This document shows, piece after piece, positions 18,845-28,160 of a DNA stretch of 64,000 nt. Made by a program: the position numbers and the translations under genes. The notes beneath the pieces are model-generated. The model was not told the DNA's origin. It saw nothing but the letters and a program-made list of their open reading frames with translations, and searched no databases. Origin of the DNA: Streptomyces silvae. GTDB taxonomy: Bacteria > Actinomycetota > Actinomycetes > Streptomycetales > Streptomycetaceae. Position 1 is the stretch's first letter. The number at the start of each line of letters is the position of its first letter. The stretch is taken from assembly GCF_016745505.1 (NCBI RefSeq), contig NZ_JAERUC010000193.1, positions 1 through 64,000 of the forward strand, read 5' to 3'.

Positions 18845-19108
18845 ATGGCCACGATTCCGGATCCGCACCTGGCAATGGTGCGGCCAGTCACGCCGCGTAC
18901 CCCGCAAGGCTGCGAGGAGTGCCTCAGGGAGCACACCCCATGGGTGCACCTGCGGCTCTGCCTCACCTGCGGGCACGTCGGCTGCTGTGACTCCTCACCC
19001 CTCAAACACGCCCGGCGACACGCGGGCAGCGCCGAGCACCCCATCGTGCAGTCCTTCCAACCGGGAGAGGACTGGCGCTGGTGCTACGTCCACGAGGCTC
19101 TGGTCTGA
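18845..19108 (+). CDS. UBP-type zinc-finger protein
   Basis: An 87-residue protein with the ZnF-UBP pattern: CEECL, LCLTCGHVGCCDSS, then KHARRHAGSAEHPIVQSF and WRWCYVHEAL. Cys and His positions match the UBP finger, which in eukaryotes binds ubiquitin C-termini. Bacterial stand-alone copies are common in actinobacteria and of unknown ligand. GAGGAGAAC precedes the ATG. Its stop overlaps the next gene's ATG by one base (TGATG), which couples it to the cyclic-nucleotide/thioredoxin-reductase-like gene. Confidence 0.85.
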   Translation: MATIPDPHLAMVRPVTPRTPQGCEECLREHTPWVHLRLCLTCGHVGCCDSSPLKHARRHAGSAEHPIVQSFQPGEDWRWCYVHEALV

Positions 19109-20862
19109 TGAGTACTGTCCAGCACAAAAATGGTGCGGTGCGCGAGACGCCGGACCGGTACGGGGCGTTCCCGCGCCTGACACCGGAACAGCTCCAGGAC
19201 CTGACCGCGCACGGTGAGCGCCGCAGAACCACGGAAGGTGAGGTGCTGTACCGGGAGGGCGAGCCGTTCCAGGAGTTCCTCGCGATCCTCAGCGGGACGG
19301 TCGAGATCCTTCAGGACCACGGCGGGCCGGAAGAGCGCACGGTGGCGGCACACGGACCCGGAAGATTCCTGGGGGAACTGGGGATGCTGGAGGGGCAGGC
19401 GGCGTTCGACACCGCCGTGGTGCGTGAGGCAGGTGAGATCCTGGCGGTACCGGTGGAGCGCCAACGCACCCTGGTCGGCCGCGACCCCGTACTCGGCGAC
19501 CTGATCCTCCGCGCTTATCTGGGCCGGCGGTATCTGCTCATCGGCCTCGGCGCAGGCTTCCGCATCCTGGGATCGTGCTATTCGCGGGACACGCTGCGGC
19601 TGCGTGAGTTCGCTGCCCGCAACCGGCTGCCCCACCGCTGGCTGGATCTGGAGAGGGACAAGGAGGCTGAGGCGCTACTGCGTCGGTTCTCCATCCGCCC
19701 CGAGGAGACTCCGGTGGTCCTCTGGAAGGGCGAGCGGGTGCTGCGTAATCCGAGCAACGCCGAACTCGCCAGGCTCATCGGGCTGCCCGCCCCCACGGCG
19801 AAGGCCGCCCAGTGCGACGTGATGGTGGTCGGCGCGGGCCCCGCGGGACTCGCCGCAGCCGTGTACGGCGCCTCCGACGGCCTCACCACGATTTCCGTCG
19901 ATGCCGTGGCCACCGGAGGCCAGGCAGGCACCTCGTCCCGCATCGAGAACTACCTCGGCTTCCCGTCGGGCATCTCCGGAGGCGAGCTCATCGAACGCGC
20001 GGTGCTCCAGGCCCACAAATTCGGTGCCCGCCTCATGGTGCCGGCCCAGGTCAACGGGCTCGTCCCGCAGGAGGACGACTACGTAGTCACCTTCACAGAC
20101 GGGTCCCACATCCGGGCGGGCGCCGTGGTGCTCGCCTCAGGTGTCCGGTACCGCAGGCTCGAGGTGCCCGGGATCGACCGTCTGGAGGGCATCAGCGTCT
20201 ACTACGCGGCGACCGTGCACGAGGCCAGTCTCTGCGAGGCAGACCCGGTCGCCGTCGTCGGCGGGGGCAACTCCGCCGGACAGGCGGCGCTGTTCCTGGC
20301 CCGCCACGCGTCCGGAGTCCACCTCCTCGTCCGGGGCAGCGACCTCAACGCGAACATGTCCCGTTACCTGGTGGACCAGGTGGAACGGCATCCGAAGATC
20401 GAGGTGCTGCTCCACACCGAAGTCCGGGGCGTCTCCGGGAAGGAGAAACTGGAGTCGCTGAGCGTCGAGGACAACGCAAATGGTGAGCGCCGCACACTGC
20501 CGGCCGCCGCGCTGTTCGTGTTCATCGGGGCTCGCCCGCGCACGGAGTGGCTGAGGGGCGTGCTCGCCCTGGACGAGAAGGGCTTCGTCTTGACCGGGGC
20601 GGATGCCCAGGCTGCTGCCGACGCGACCCGGTGGGACTTGCTCGGCCGTAGTCCATTGCTGCTGGAGACCAGCCTTCCCGGGGTCTTCGCAGCCGGCGAC
20701 GTGAGGAGCGGCTCGGTCAAACGAGTTGCCTCGGCCACCGGTGAAGGCGCCATGGCGATCCGCCTCGTGCACGAGCACCGGGAAAAAGCCGGCAACCTGG
20801 TCCGCACCGCAGGCCCGGAGGGGACTCGACCGGAGACGGGCCAGTCCGCGGCCCGGCGCTGA
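19108..20862 (+). CDS. Cyclic-nucleotide-binding domain fused to thioredoxin-reductase-like flavoprotein
   Basis: A 584-residue fusion. Residues 20-140 are a cNMP-binding (Crp-like) beta-roll: YREGEPFQEFLAILSGTVEI and GRFLGELGMLEGQAAFDTAVV. A thioredoxin-fold-like segment occupies about 150-230. From about residue 235 a TrxR-like domain follows, with VMVVGAGPAGLAAAVYGASD, ATGGQAGTSSRIENYLGFPS, VAVVGGGNSAGQAALFLA and GVFAAGDVRSGSVKRVA. The CxxC of thioredoxin reductases is absent: the aligned place reads YYAATVHEASLC. It therefore cannot pass electrons to thioredoxin in the usual way. Known relatives keep this layout, with unknown substrate. Its role here may be redox or cNMP sensing. Confidence 0.85.
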   Translation: MSTVQHKNGAVRETPDRYGAFPRLTPEQLQDLTAHGERRRTTEGEVLYREGEPFQEFLAILSGTVEILQDHGGPEERTVAAHGPGRFLGELGMLEGQAAFDTAVVREAGEILAVPVERQRTLVGRDPVLGDLILRAYLGRRYLLIGLGAGFRILGSCYSRDTLRLREFAARNRLPHRWLDLERDKEAEALLRRFSIRPEETPVVLWKGERVLRNPSNAELARLIGLPAPTAKAAQCDVMVVGAGPAGLAAAVYGASDGLTTISVDAVATGGQAGTSSRIENYLGFPSGISGGELIERAVLQAHKFGARLMVPAQVNGLVPQEDDYVVTFTDGSHIRAGAVVLASGVRYRRLEVPGIDRLEGISVYYAATVHEASLCEADPVAVVGGGNSAGQAALFLARHASGVHLLVRGSDLNANMSRYLVDQVERHPKIEVLLHTEVRGVSGKEKLESLSVEDNANGERRTLPAAALFVFIGARPRTEWLRGVLALDEKGFVLTGADAQAAADATRWDLLGRSPLLLETSLPGVFAAGDVRSGSVKRVASATGEGAMAIRLVHEHREKAGNLVRTAGPEGTRPETGQSAARR

Positions 20863-21165
20863 TTCCTCACCGCCAGACCCTCAGGCTGGACACCATCGGT
20901 CCAGTGCCGCAGCAGTGAGCGCTTGCGCCCGGTCCTGATGTGACGTGCCGTCCACGCCTCGGGCTTGGTCCACCCGGACCGGCGTCGAGGGTCTCGCACA
21001 CTCCGGGCGCCCTGTCGAGCGGAAATCGTGCGAGACCAGGAACCGCCGGGGCTTGCCAGGGCGTGTACGAATATGCAGCCCGGGATATTCCGGACGCTCG
21101 TGTGAGCGAAGCCCGGTGACGGCTCCTGTCGCGCGGTTCCCGGCGCAATCAGGTACTCAGGAATA
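20863..21165. other. 303-base intergenic region with no supported gene
   Basis: I see no ORF with a ribosome-binding site, no strong hairpin and no conserved repeat. A promoter for the uvrA-like gene presumably lies at the right end. Both strands were read. Confidence 0.5.
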
Positions 21166-23634
21166 GTGAACAAGGACGCGGCCGACCCCTTCGTGCATGT
21201 CCGGGGTGCCAGTGAGAACAACCTGCGGAACATCGATGTCGACGTTCCGCGGGACGCGATGGTCGCCTTCACCGGCGTCTCTGGTTCCGGCAAGTCCTCG
21301 CTCGCGTTCGGCACGCTCTACGCTGAGGCGCAGCGGCGATACTTCGAGTCCGTAGCACCGTACGCCCGAAGGCTGTTGCAACAGGTCGGTGCACCGCACG
21401 TGCAGGAAATAACCGGACTGCCACCGGCGGTGGCCCTGCAGCAGCGACGTGGCTCGCCCAGTTCGCGCTCGACGGTCGGCACCATCACCACGCTGTCCAA
21501 TCTGCTGCGCATGCTGTACTCCCGCGCCGGCACGTATCCGCCCCGGGCCGCACGGCTGGAAGCCGAGTCGTTCTCACCCAACACCGCGGCCGGCGCCTGC
21601 CCGAAATGCCACGGACTGGGCGTAGTCCACGATGTCGCCGAGGACCTGCTCGTCCCGGACCCCTCGCTGAGCATTCGCGAGGGGGCGATCGCCGCCTGGC
21701 CGGGCGCCTGGCAGGGCGCCAACCTGCGCAGCGTCGTCAGTGGCCTGGGGATCGACATCGACCGGCCGTGGCGCAGGCTCAGGAAGAAGGACCGGGACTG
21801 GTTGTTGTACACGGACGAGCAGCCCTCTGTGTACATCGAGCCGGAGGAGGACCGCGTCGACTACGGCTACCAGGGCAAGTTCTGGAGCGCCCGCAAGCAC
21901 GTCATGCACGTCCTTGCCGACTCCAAGAGCGAGAGGATGCGCGAACGGGCGCTCCGGTTCGTCAGGAGCGTGCCCTGCCCGGAGTGTCACGGCAGCGGAC
22001 TGCGGTCCGAGGCGCTCGCCGTGACCTTCGCCGGACGTTCCATAGCCGAAATCAACGCGATGCCGCTCACCGAGGTTGCGGCGCTGGTGCGGCCCGTCGC
22101 GCGGCGGTCCGACGCCGACGCCACCACGTCGACGGCCCGATCCGGGGAGACGACCGAGGTCGCGGTCCGGATCTGCCGCGATCTGGTCGCGCGGGTCGAC
22201 GTACTGCTCGACCTGGGCCTCGGATATCTCAGCCTCGGGCGCCGCTCGACGACCCTGTCGCCCGGCGAGGCGCAGCGCCTGCGGATCGCCACGCAACTGC
22301 GCTCGGGGCTGTTCGGCGTCGTCTACGTCCTCGACGAACCCTCCGCGGGCCTGCACCCGGCTGACGCGGAACCGCTGCTGGACGTGCTGGACCGCCTCAA
22401 GGCGGCGGGCAACTCGCTGTTCGTCGTGGAGCACGACATGGACGTCGTACGGCGGGCGGACTGGGTGGTCGACATCGGTCCCGGCGCGGGTGAGGGTGGC
22501 GGGTGCGTGCTGTACAGCGGTCCGGTCGCCGGTCTGGAGCGGGTGGAAAAGTCGGCGACGAGCCAGTACCTGTTCGGGCGCGCCAAGCCGCTCGAACACC
22601 GGCCGCGCACACCGCACGGCTGGCTGCACCTGAGCGGCGTCTCCCGCCACAATCTGCACGACGTGTCCGTGGACGTACCGCTCTGCGTACTGACGGCGGT
22701 GACGGGTGTGTCCGGTTCCGGAAAATCGACGCTGGTCACGCAGGTGCTCGCCGAGGTCGTGCGCGGCCACCTCGGGCTCGTGCCCGAGGAGCCCGACGAG
22801 GCGCAGCTGGAGGTCGACGTCCAGGACGCGTCGGGGGTCGAGTCGTTCGACCGGCTGGTCCGGGTCGACCAACGGCCCATCGGCCGAACTCCCCGGTCCA
22901 ACCTGGCCACGTACACGGGGATGTTCGACGCGGTGCGCAAGCTGTACGCGGCGACGGACGAGGCCAGGGCGCGCGGCTACTCGGCCGGGCGGTTCTCCTT
23001 CAACGTGCCCGAAGGGCGGTGCGAGACCTGCCAGGGCGAAGGATTCGTCGCGGTGGAACTGCTGTTCCTGCCTGGTACCTACGCACCGTGCCCGACCTGC
23101 CAGGGCGCCCGGTACAACGCCGAAACGCTGGAAGTCACCTACCGTGGCAAGAACATCGCCGAAGTGCTGGGGCTGTCCGTCGACGCCGCTGCCCAGTTCC
23201 TGTCCGCCGTCCCGGCCGCTGCCCGCAGTCTGGAGACGTTGCGCGAGATAGGACTGGGGTACCTGCGGCTGGGGCAGCCCGCGACGGAGCTAAGCGGCGG
23301 TGAGGCGCAACGCATCAAACTGGCCACCGAACTGCAGCGAGCCCGCCGCGGCCACGCGCTCTACCTGCTCGACGAGCCGACGGCGGGGCTGCACCCCTCG
23401 GACATCGCACTGCTGCTGCGACAGCTGCACCGGCTCGTCGACGCGGGCAACACGGTCGTCCTCGTCGAGCATGACCTGGACACGATCGTCACCGCCGACT
23501 GGGTCATCGACCTAGGGCCGGGCGGCGGTGACGCCGGCGGGCGGGTGATCTCGGCGGGCCCGCCGGCCAAGGTGGCCAGGGCCCGCCGCAGTGCCACCGC
23601 GCCCTATCTCGCGGCCCGGCTCGCGGGCTCCTGA
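21166..23634 (+). CDS. UvrA-like ATPase, short paralogue
   Basis: An 822-residue UvrA-family protein with two ABC cassettes. FTGVSGSGKSSLAFGTLY and VTGVSGSGKSTLVTQ are the Walker A motifs. LSPGEAQRLRIATQLRSG and LSGGEAQRIKLATELQRA are signatures, and VVYVLDEPSAGLHPAD and ALYLLDEPTAGLHPSD are Walker B. Four CxxC pairs (CPKCHGLG, CPECHGSG, CETCQGEG, CPTCQGAR) are zinc-module-like. Housekeeping UvrA is about 950 residues, so this lacks over 100 residues and resembles UvrA2 or drug-resistance paralogues. It may protect DNA or confer drug tolerance. It starts at GTG; no uvrB or uvrC is nearby. Confidence 0.87.
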   Translation: MNKDAADPFVHVRGASENNLRNIDVDVPRDAMVAFTGVSGSGKSSLAFGTLYAEAQRRYFESVAPYARRLLQQVGAPHVQEITGLPPAVALQQRRGSPSSRSTVGTITTLSNLLRMLYSRAGTYPPRAARLEAESFSPNTAAGACPKCHGLGVVHDVAEDLLVPDPSLSIREGAIAAWPGAWQGANLRSVVSGLGIDIDRPWRRLRKKDRDWLLYTDEQPSVYIEPEEDRVDYGYQGKFWSARKHVMHVLADSKSERMRERALRFVRSVPCPECHGSGLRSEALAVTFAGRSIAEINAMPLTEVAALVRPVARRSDADATTSTARSGETTEVAVRICRDLVARVDVLLDLGLGYLSLGRRSTTLSPGEAQRLRIATQLRSGLFGVVYVLDEPSAGLHPADAEPLLDVLDRLKAAGNSLFVVEHDMDVVRRADWVVDIGPGAGEGGGCVLYSGPVAGLERVEKSATSQYLFGRAKPLEHRPRTPHGWLHLSGVSRHNLHDVSVDVPLCVLTAVTGVSGSGKSTLVTQVLAEVVRGHLGLVPEEPDEAQLEVDVQDASGVESFDRLVRVDQRPIGRTPRSNLATYTGMFDAVRKLYAATDEARARGYSAGRFSFNVPEGRCETCQGEGFVAVELLFLPGTYAPCPTCQGARYNAETLEVTYRGKNIAEVLGLSVDAAAQFLSAVPAAARSLETLREIGLGYLRLGQPATELSGGEAQRIKLATELQRARRGHALYLLDEPTAGLHPSDIALLLRQLHRLVDAGNTVVLVEHDLDTIVTADWVIDLGPGGGDAGGRVISAGPPAKVARARRSATAPYLAARLAGS

Positions 23635-23817
23635 CGACGGTGCGAGGGGGCTGAGCACCGGTCGAAGAGAGCAGGCCCCGTACGGGGAGAACGATGAAGA
23701 TCTGGCCGCGCCGCCCGCACCGGCCGGATGGGGCCAGCGTGTCATCGCATCGCCGACGCCACCCCGGGGGCATTCTGTGGGCACTTGCGGTGGACGGACA
23801 ACGAGAAGGATCCAGTC

Positions 23818-24939
23818 ATGCAAGCGTCGTCGCAGGGCGTTACGGTAGTGGCTCTCCTCGCGGACCCGGACGCACCGACCGATATTGCGAAACGCCTGGC
23901 ACGGGCCCTTCCTGATCGGCTCGCCGACAAGTCAGGCCAGGGGCGACGGTTCGATGTCGAAGTGGTCAGCCAGCCCTTCACCGCGGGGGCCGAGGACGCG
24001 TCCACCTTGATGCGCCGGATCGTGGACCGCGGAAGTGCGGAGAACTGGGACATCATCGTGGCTCTTACCGACCTTCCGCTGCACTCACACAGGCGAAGGC
24101 TCGTTGTGGATCTGAGTCACGAACACGGGGCGGCGTTGCTGTCCCTTCCGTCACTGGGGGGCTGGCGGCTGCAGGGAAAGGCCCGGCGGGCCGTGGAAGA
24201 AGCCGTGCTCAGCTTGACAGGTCCGCGGGCCACCGGCGCTGAGCGGGCTCCGCGAAGCCAGCCACCGCTGGGACCCTTCGCCGGTCGTCTCGCACCCATC
24301 CGTCCGGGCCCAGTCGATGAGGAGGAGTTCGCCGATCTGCGGTACGTCGCCAACGGGCCGCGCGGCTACCTCAAAGTGCTCGTCGGTATGGTCCGCGCCA
24401 ACCGGCCGTGGCGGCTGGTGCCGGGCCTTTCGAAAGCTCTGGCGGCCGCACTCGCCACGGGAGCCATCGCCACTCTGGACTCCACCGTCTGGAGCCTGGC
24501 TACGTCCCTGAGCACGCCGCGCCTCATCGTCGCCACGGTCGGTTCTGTCGGGCTCATGATCGGCTGGTTGATCATTGACGCGAACCTGTGGCATCGAACA
24601 GCGGAGGGTTCGCCGGAGGCGAGGCAGAGGGCGGCTCTCTACAACACCTCGACCGTAGTGACCGTGAGTATCGGTGTCCTCGTCTGCTACGTGGGTCTGA
24701 TGGCCATCAACTTCGTGTGGGCGCTGTTCATCCTCAACGACCAAGTGTTCGCTTCCATGACACGAAACCCGTTGAACGCGACGGGCTACTGGACGCTGTC
24801 ATGGTTCGTGGCTTCGACCGCCACAGTGGGCGGCGCGCTGGGATCAGGCTTGGAGAGCGACGAGGCGATCCGGGCAGCGGCCTACTCAAAGCGCGAACAG
24901 GAACGTCGCCACATGCTCCAGGGCGAGCACGATGGCTAG
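23818..24939 (+). CDS. Unknown membrane protein with an N-terminal soluble domain
   Basis: A 373-residue protein. Residues 1-140 look like a soluble alpha/beta domain (VTVVALLADPDAPTDIAKRL, NWDIIVALTDLPLHSHRRRL). The rest holds about four membrane segments: LAAALATGAIATLDSTVWSL, LIVATVGSVGLMIGWLII, TVVTVSIGVLVCYVGLMAINF and WTLSWFVASTATVGGALGSGL. I recognise no characterised family. AAGGAT sits nine bases before the ATG at 23818. It shares strand and proximity with the FUSC gene downstream, so they may form a membrane pair. Confidence 0.8.
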   Translation: MQASSQGVTVVALLADPDAPTDIAKRLARALPDRLADKSGQGRRFDVEVVSQPFTAGAEDASTLMRRIVDRGSAENWDIIVALTDLPLHSHRRRLVVDLSHEHGAALLSLPSLGGWRLQGKARRAVEEAVLSLTGPRATGAERAPRSQPPLGPFAGRLAPIRPGPVDEEEFADLRYVANGPRGYLKVLVGMVRANRPWRLVPGLSKALAAALATGAIATLDSTVWSLATSLSTPRLIVATVGSVGLMIGWLIIDANLWHRTAEGSPEARQRAALYNTSTVVTVSIGVLVCYVGLMAINFVWALFILNDQVFASMTRNPLNATGYWTLSWFVASTATVGGALGSGLESDEAIRAAAYSKREQERRHMLQGEHDG

Positions 24940-25116
24940 CTGTATGCAGATGCACAGGAGCCGGTGGCGATGGAGTGCGGCCCCTCCCGCTCGTCTCCTT
25001 GGCGGCCTGCGGCCGTCACTCTGTTGTCGGGCCGGGCGGGAAGCTCTCTCGCACGACGGCCGAACCAATGTCCGGCCGACGCGAGCCGGCATGACCCTCC
25101 GGCTGGGCTCACACCC

Positions 25117-27288
25117 GTGACATGGCTGCGGGCCTTCAGGGAAGTCCTCCGATCCGGGCTCAGAATCGAGGAGACGCGGCTGGAGCCCCTGCTCGCGCTG
25201 CGTACGGCCGTCGGTGTGGCACTCGTCATCGGGCCGGCGCTATGGCTCGGCTCCCCTGCGTACGCCGCATCCGCCGCCCTCGGCGCATTCTCTGCGGGTG
25301 GGGCCACCTTCCAGCGCACGTGGCGCCCACGCAAGGTGATCGCGCTCGGCGCCGGCGCTGGGCTGGCACTCAGTACCCTGGTGGGCTACCTGGCGGCGGG
25401 GCAACTCGTGACATTCATTCCGCTGCTGGCCCTGTGGACCTTTGTCGCAGGGCTGGCGTGGGCCGTCGGATCGACCGCTGGGATCGTCGCAGCGACGACG
25501 GTCGGCAGCATGCTGGTGACCATCACCCTGCCCACGAGCGTCGGACGAGCCCTGGAGCACGCCGGGATCATCGCGCTCGGCGGAGTGGTGCAGGCCGTGC
25601 TGATCTGGCTGTTCCCGATCCGCCGATGGGGGGCGCATCGTGACGCGCTCGCCGACGCTCTGGCCGCCGTGGCGGACTACGCCCGCCAGCTCCGGCACGA
25701 CCCGACCGCCCGGTTCGACCCCGAGCCCTTGATGACAGCCCGGGACGCGGCGGCCGTCACGCGATCCCAGGCTCGCACTCGTCCCACCGCCCTCCACGGC
25801 CCGCGAGGACTCGCCGAGCGAATTCTGCCGGCCATCGCCGCGCTCGCCGACCCGGGCGTCGGCGCACCGGCTGAGGGACCCGGGAGGGACCGCGCGCGGG
25901 AACTGCTCGACGCGGCCGCCGACGTGTTGGATGCGGCCGCCCGGTCGATCCGGCGCGGCACCCCCGTCGAGGTACCGCACAGGACTGTGGACCTCCTGCG
26001 TGAAGACGAGGAGCACGAGGTGCTCGAGGGCCCCGCGCGGCAGGCCGCCGAGAGGCTCACGGGACTGCTCGGTGAGGCGCTGGAAATCGCTGAGTGCGGC
26101 AACGCGCGCAGAAGGACGCCCGCGCAGCACGGCACCGCGGGCGTTGAGTTCCTGGAGCGCCCGACCATGTTCCGGCTGCTCCTGGTCGGCGTGCGGGCGG
26201 TCCGTCGTGAGCTCCGACACGACTCGCCCATCTTCCGGCATGCCGTTCGGCTGGCGGCGGTGGCCACGCTCGGCTATATCATCGCCGCCCGGCTACCCCT
26301 GGGTCACGGCTACTGGGCGCCCATCGCCTCGGTGATGGTGATGCGTCCGGACTTCCACCGGACGTACGCGCGTGCGGTCGCCCGTCTCGCCGGGACCCTG
26401 GTGGGGGTCGCACTCGCCACCGGAGTGGTGGGGGCCTTGGGCCCGGACGCTCATGTCTTCGGTGCGCTGGCGGTGGTCTCGGCGGGCCTGTCGTACACCC
26501 TGAACCGTACCGGCTACGCCTACTCCCAGTGTTTCACCGCCGCGTACGTCGTCTTCCTGCTAGGCATGGGCGGCCAAGCATGGGAACAGACAGTCCCGGA
26601 GCGGATGGTACTCACCCTGTTGGGCGGAGCCCTGGCAATGCTGGCCTATGTGGTGTTCCCTGCATGGGAGACGCCCCGGCTGCCGGAACGGCTTGCGGAC
26701 TGGCTCGCCGCCAACGGCCGCTACGCGGCCGCAGTGCTCCGCAATTACGCCGAACCGACCAGGGAACGCCGTGCCGACATGCGCAGTGCCCAACTGGCGA
26801 GCAGAAAAGCGCGTGCCGCCTGGCAGGAGGCATACGACCGGGCAAAGCAGGAGCCGGTCCGCCCCAGGGGCCTGACTTCGCGTGAGGCGGAGGAGGCACA
26901 GGAGGCACTCAAAGGGTTCGACAGGGCGGCAACGCTCATGGAGAACCGCGTCCCGCAGGACGACAACCCTTTCGCTCCCGAGGTGGAGGGGCTCGCCAAG
27001 GCCCTGGAAGCGGACACGGCGCAGGCGGCAGCCGACATGCGCGAACACAGAGACCCGGACTGGGGACGCGTGGAGAATGCTCTCAAGGCGTGGGAGGGCG
27101 CCGGTGGCCGGAGCCCAGCGCTACGGCGCGAGGCGGACTTGCAGAAGCGCGCCCTGGAGGACCTTGCGACAGCCGTAAGCCGCACCCCCCTGGAGCGCGA
27201 TGTCGGCTCCGTGCGCGAGGAGCAGCGGGTGCGGGAAGCCATGGAGGCTGAAGGCGATGGTTCAGGACCCGCGCGCCGGGGTGGGTGA
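25117..27288 (+). CDS. FUSC-family membrane protein (YccS/aromatic-acid-exporter-like)
   Basis: A protein of about 723 residues with two membrane blocks. The first begins RLEPLLALRTAVGVALVIG and the second FRHAVRLAAVATLGYIIAARLP, each with several helices and the FUSC-like HGYWAPIASVMVMRPDF. A helical soluble region lies between them, and a charged, coiled-coil tail of about 200 residues follows the second. Such proteins are predicted fusaric-acid or aromatic-compound efflux proteins. The start is uncertain. GTG at 25117 fits where family similarity begins, but the ATG at 24970 has an AGGAG nine bases upstream; the intervening stretch has weaker third-position GC. Confidence 0.82.
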   Translation: MTWLRAFREVLRSGLRIEETRLEPLLALRTAVGVALVIGPALWLGSPAYAASAALGAFSAGGATFQRTWRPRKVIALGAGAGLALSTLVGYLAAGQLVTFIPLLALWTFVAGLAWAVGSTAGIVAATTVGSMLVTITLPTSVGRALEHAGIIALGGVVQAVLIWLFPIRRWGAHRDALADALAAVADYARQLRHDPTARFDPEPLMTARDAAAVTRSQARTRPTALHGPRGLAERILPAIAALADPGVGAPAEGPGRDRARELLDAAADVLDAAARSIRRGTPVEVPHRTVDLLREDEEHEVLEGPARQAAERLTGLLGEALEIAECGNARRRTPAQHGTAGVEFLERPTMFRLLLVGVRAVRRELRHDSPIFRHAVRLAAVATLGYIIAARLPLGHGYWAPIASVMVMRPDFHRTYARAVARLAGTLVGVALATGVVGALGPDAHVFGALAVVSAGLSYTLNRTGYAYSQCFTAAYVVFLLGMGGQAWEQTVPERMVLTLLGGALAMLAYVVFPAWETPRLPERLADWLAANGRYAAAVLRNYAEPTRERRADMRSAQLASRKARAAWQEAYDRAKQEPVRPRGLTSREAEEAQEALKGFDRAATLMENRVPQDDNPFAPEVEGLAKALEADTAQAAADMREHRDPDWGRVENALKAWEGAGGRSPALRREADLQKRALEDLATAVSRTPLERDVGSVREEQRVREAMEAEGDGSGPARRGG

Positions 27289-27433
27289 CCGCCACGCAGC
27301 GTCACTGCGGAGGGGCGGTTCTGGGCCTCGCCCCCGGTGATCCGCTGCAGCGTGTGAGGGTTCGGGACGCCTGCCGGCAGAGTTCCCCGTGTCCGAGTCC
27401 GAGTCCGAGGACGCGGAGAGGCTGCCGGGTACC

Positions 27434-27765
27434 GGTGCAGCGAACGCTGCACCGCTACCCGACCAAGCCGGATCGAGCAGGATGCAGCCGGATGGAAACG
27501 GGGAACTATGTCCGGTGTTTCTGCATCGCCGCAGGTGAGAGGCGTCACGCTTATGGGTTCGAGTCCACCCGCCCCACCGAGCGTCCCCGGGCAGAATCGT
27601 TCTGACCTGGGGAAACGCGTTTTCCGGGGGCGTTTCGCGTGCAGTGTTCGCCGCACTTAGGTGCAGCGAACGTGAGGCTTCGGTCTTTCCAAGCAGGTAT
27701 CGCACGGCTGTGACCTGGTCTTTTGTTGCCCTCGTGTTCGTGGGAGCGTTAAGGGCGGTCCCACG
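27434..27765 (+). repeat. Structured tRNA-like repeat, copy 2
   Basis: This fills the 638-base gap between the FUSC gene and the antitoxin. Entry hairpin GGTGCAG-CGAACG-CTGCACC is at 27434-27453, followed by GGATCGAGCAGGAT and the pair CCGGA/TCCGG (27488-27492 and 27511-27515). The tRNA-like half has GGTTCGAGTCC, but one C of the copy-1 CCC run is missing, which breaks the T-stem register. Exit hairpin CCCCGGG-CAGAA-TCG-TTCTG-A-CCTGGGG is at 27585-27612, then AAACGC...GCGTTT (27613-27618 with 27630-27635). A terminal GTTCGC/GCGAAC stem follows near 27645-27690. Left of it, 27289-27433 holds only a short TCCGAG triplication; 27766-27890 shows nothing I can name. Confidence 0.75.
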
Positions 27766-27890
27766 GCCGTTTAGGGAGACGCCGCACCCATCCAACCCTG
27801 CCGCATCGGCGTGACATCGCCTTCTCTGCACCTGGTCTTCCTCGTGAGCGAATGGGCCGCCGTCATGGATGTTGGTGGCGTATCGTGGTC

Positions 27891-27898
27891 ATGTACAT
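27891..27898. promoter_or_regulatory. Palindrome ATGTACAT before the antitoxin gene
   Basis: ATGTACAT is a perfect eight-base palindrome 28 bases before the antitoxin ATG. Toxin-antitoxin operons are usually autoregulated at such palindromes. This is only positional evidence. Confidence 0.35.
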
Positions 27899-27926
27899 CA
27901 TGGACTTTTCGTGAGGGGTGGCTGGT

Positions 27927-28160
27927 ATGTCTGTGACCCAGGTTGATCTCGATGACGAGGCGTTGGCCGAGGCGATGCGACTCATGGGTGCCTCGACGAA
28001 GAAGGAGACGGTCAACGGGGCTCTGCGGGACTACGTGGCGCGTATCAAGCGGCTGGAGGCTGCCGAGAAACTGGCCGCGCGGGGTGAGCGGGGCGAGTTC
28101 GAGGCCGCGGCTGCGGCGCATGCGGCTGCCAAGCGCGCTCGGCGAGCAGTTTTCGAGTGA
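27927..28160 (+). CDS. vapB: VapB-like antitoxin
   Basis: A 77-residue protein: an N-terminal ribbon-helix-helix (MSVTQVDLDDEALAEAMRLM followed by KKETVNGALRDYVARI) and a charged Ala/Arg/Glu-rich tail that would wrap the toxin. This matches type II VapB antitoxins. I set the start at the ATG at 27927 (a GTG-like upstream frame begins nine bases earlier); GAGGGG lies about ten bases before it. Its stop overlaps the toxin start in GTGA, and both should be co-transcribed and autorepressed. Confidence 0.88.
   Translation: MSVTQVDLDDEALAEAMRLMGASTKKETVNGALRDYVARIKRLEAAEKLAARGERGEFEAAAAAHAAAKRARRAVFE

Noticed and set aside
24970..25116. Upstream extension of the FUSC protein from ATG 24970
   Set aside because: There is an AGGAG at good spacing, but the segment has weaker third-position GC and no family similarity; kept only as an alternative start.
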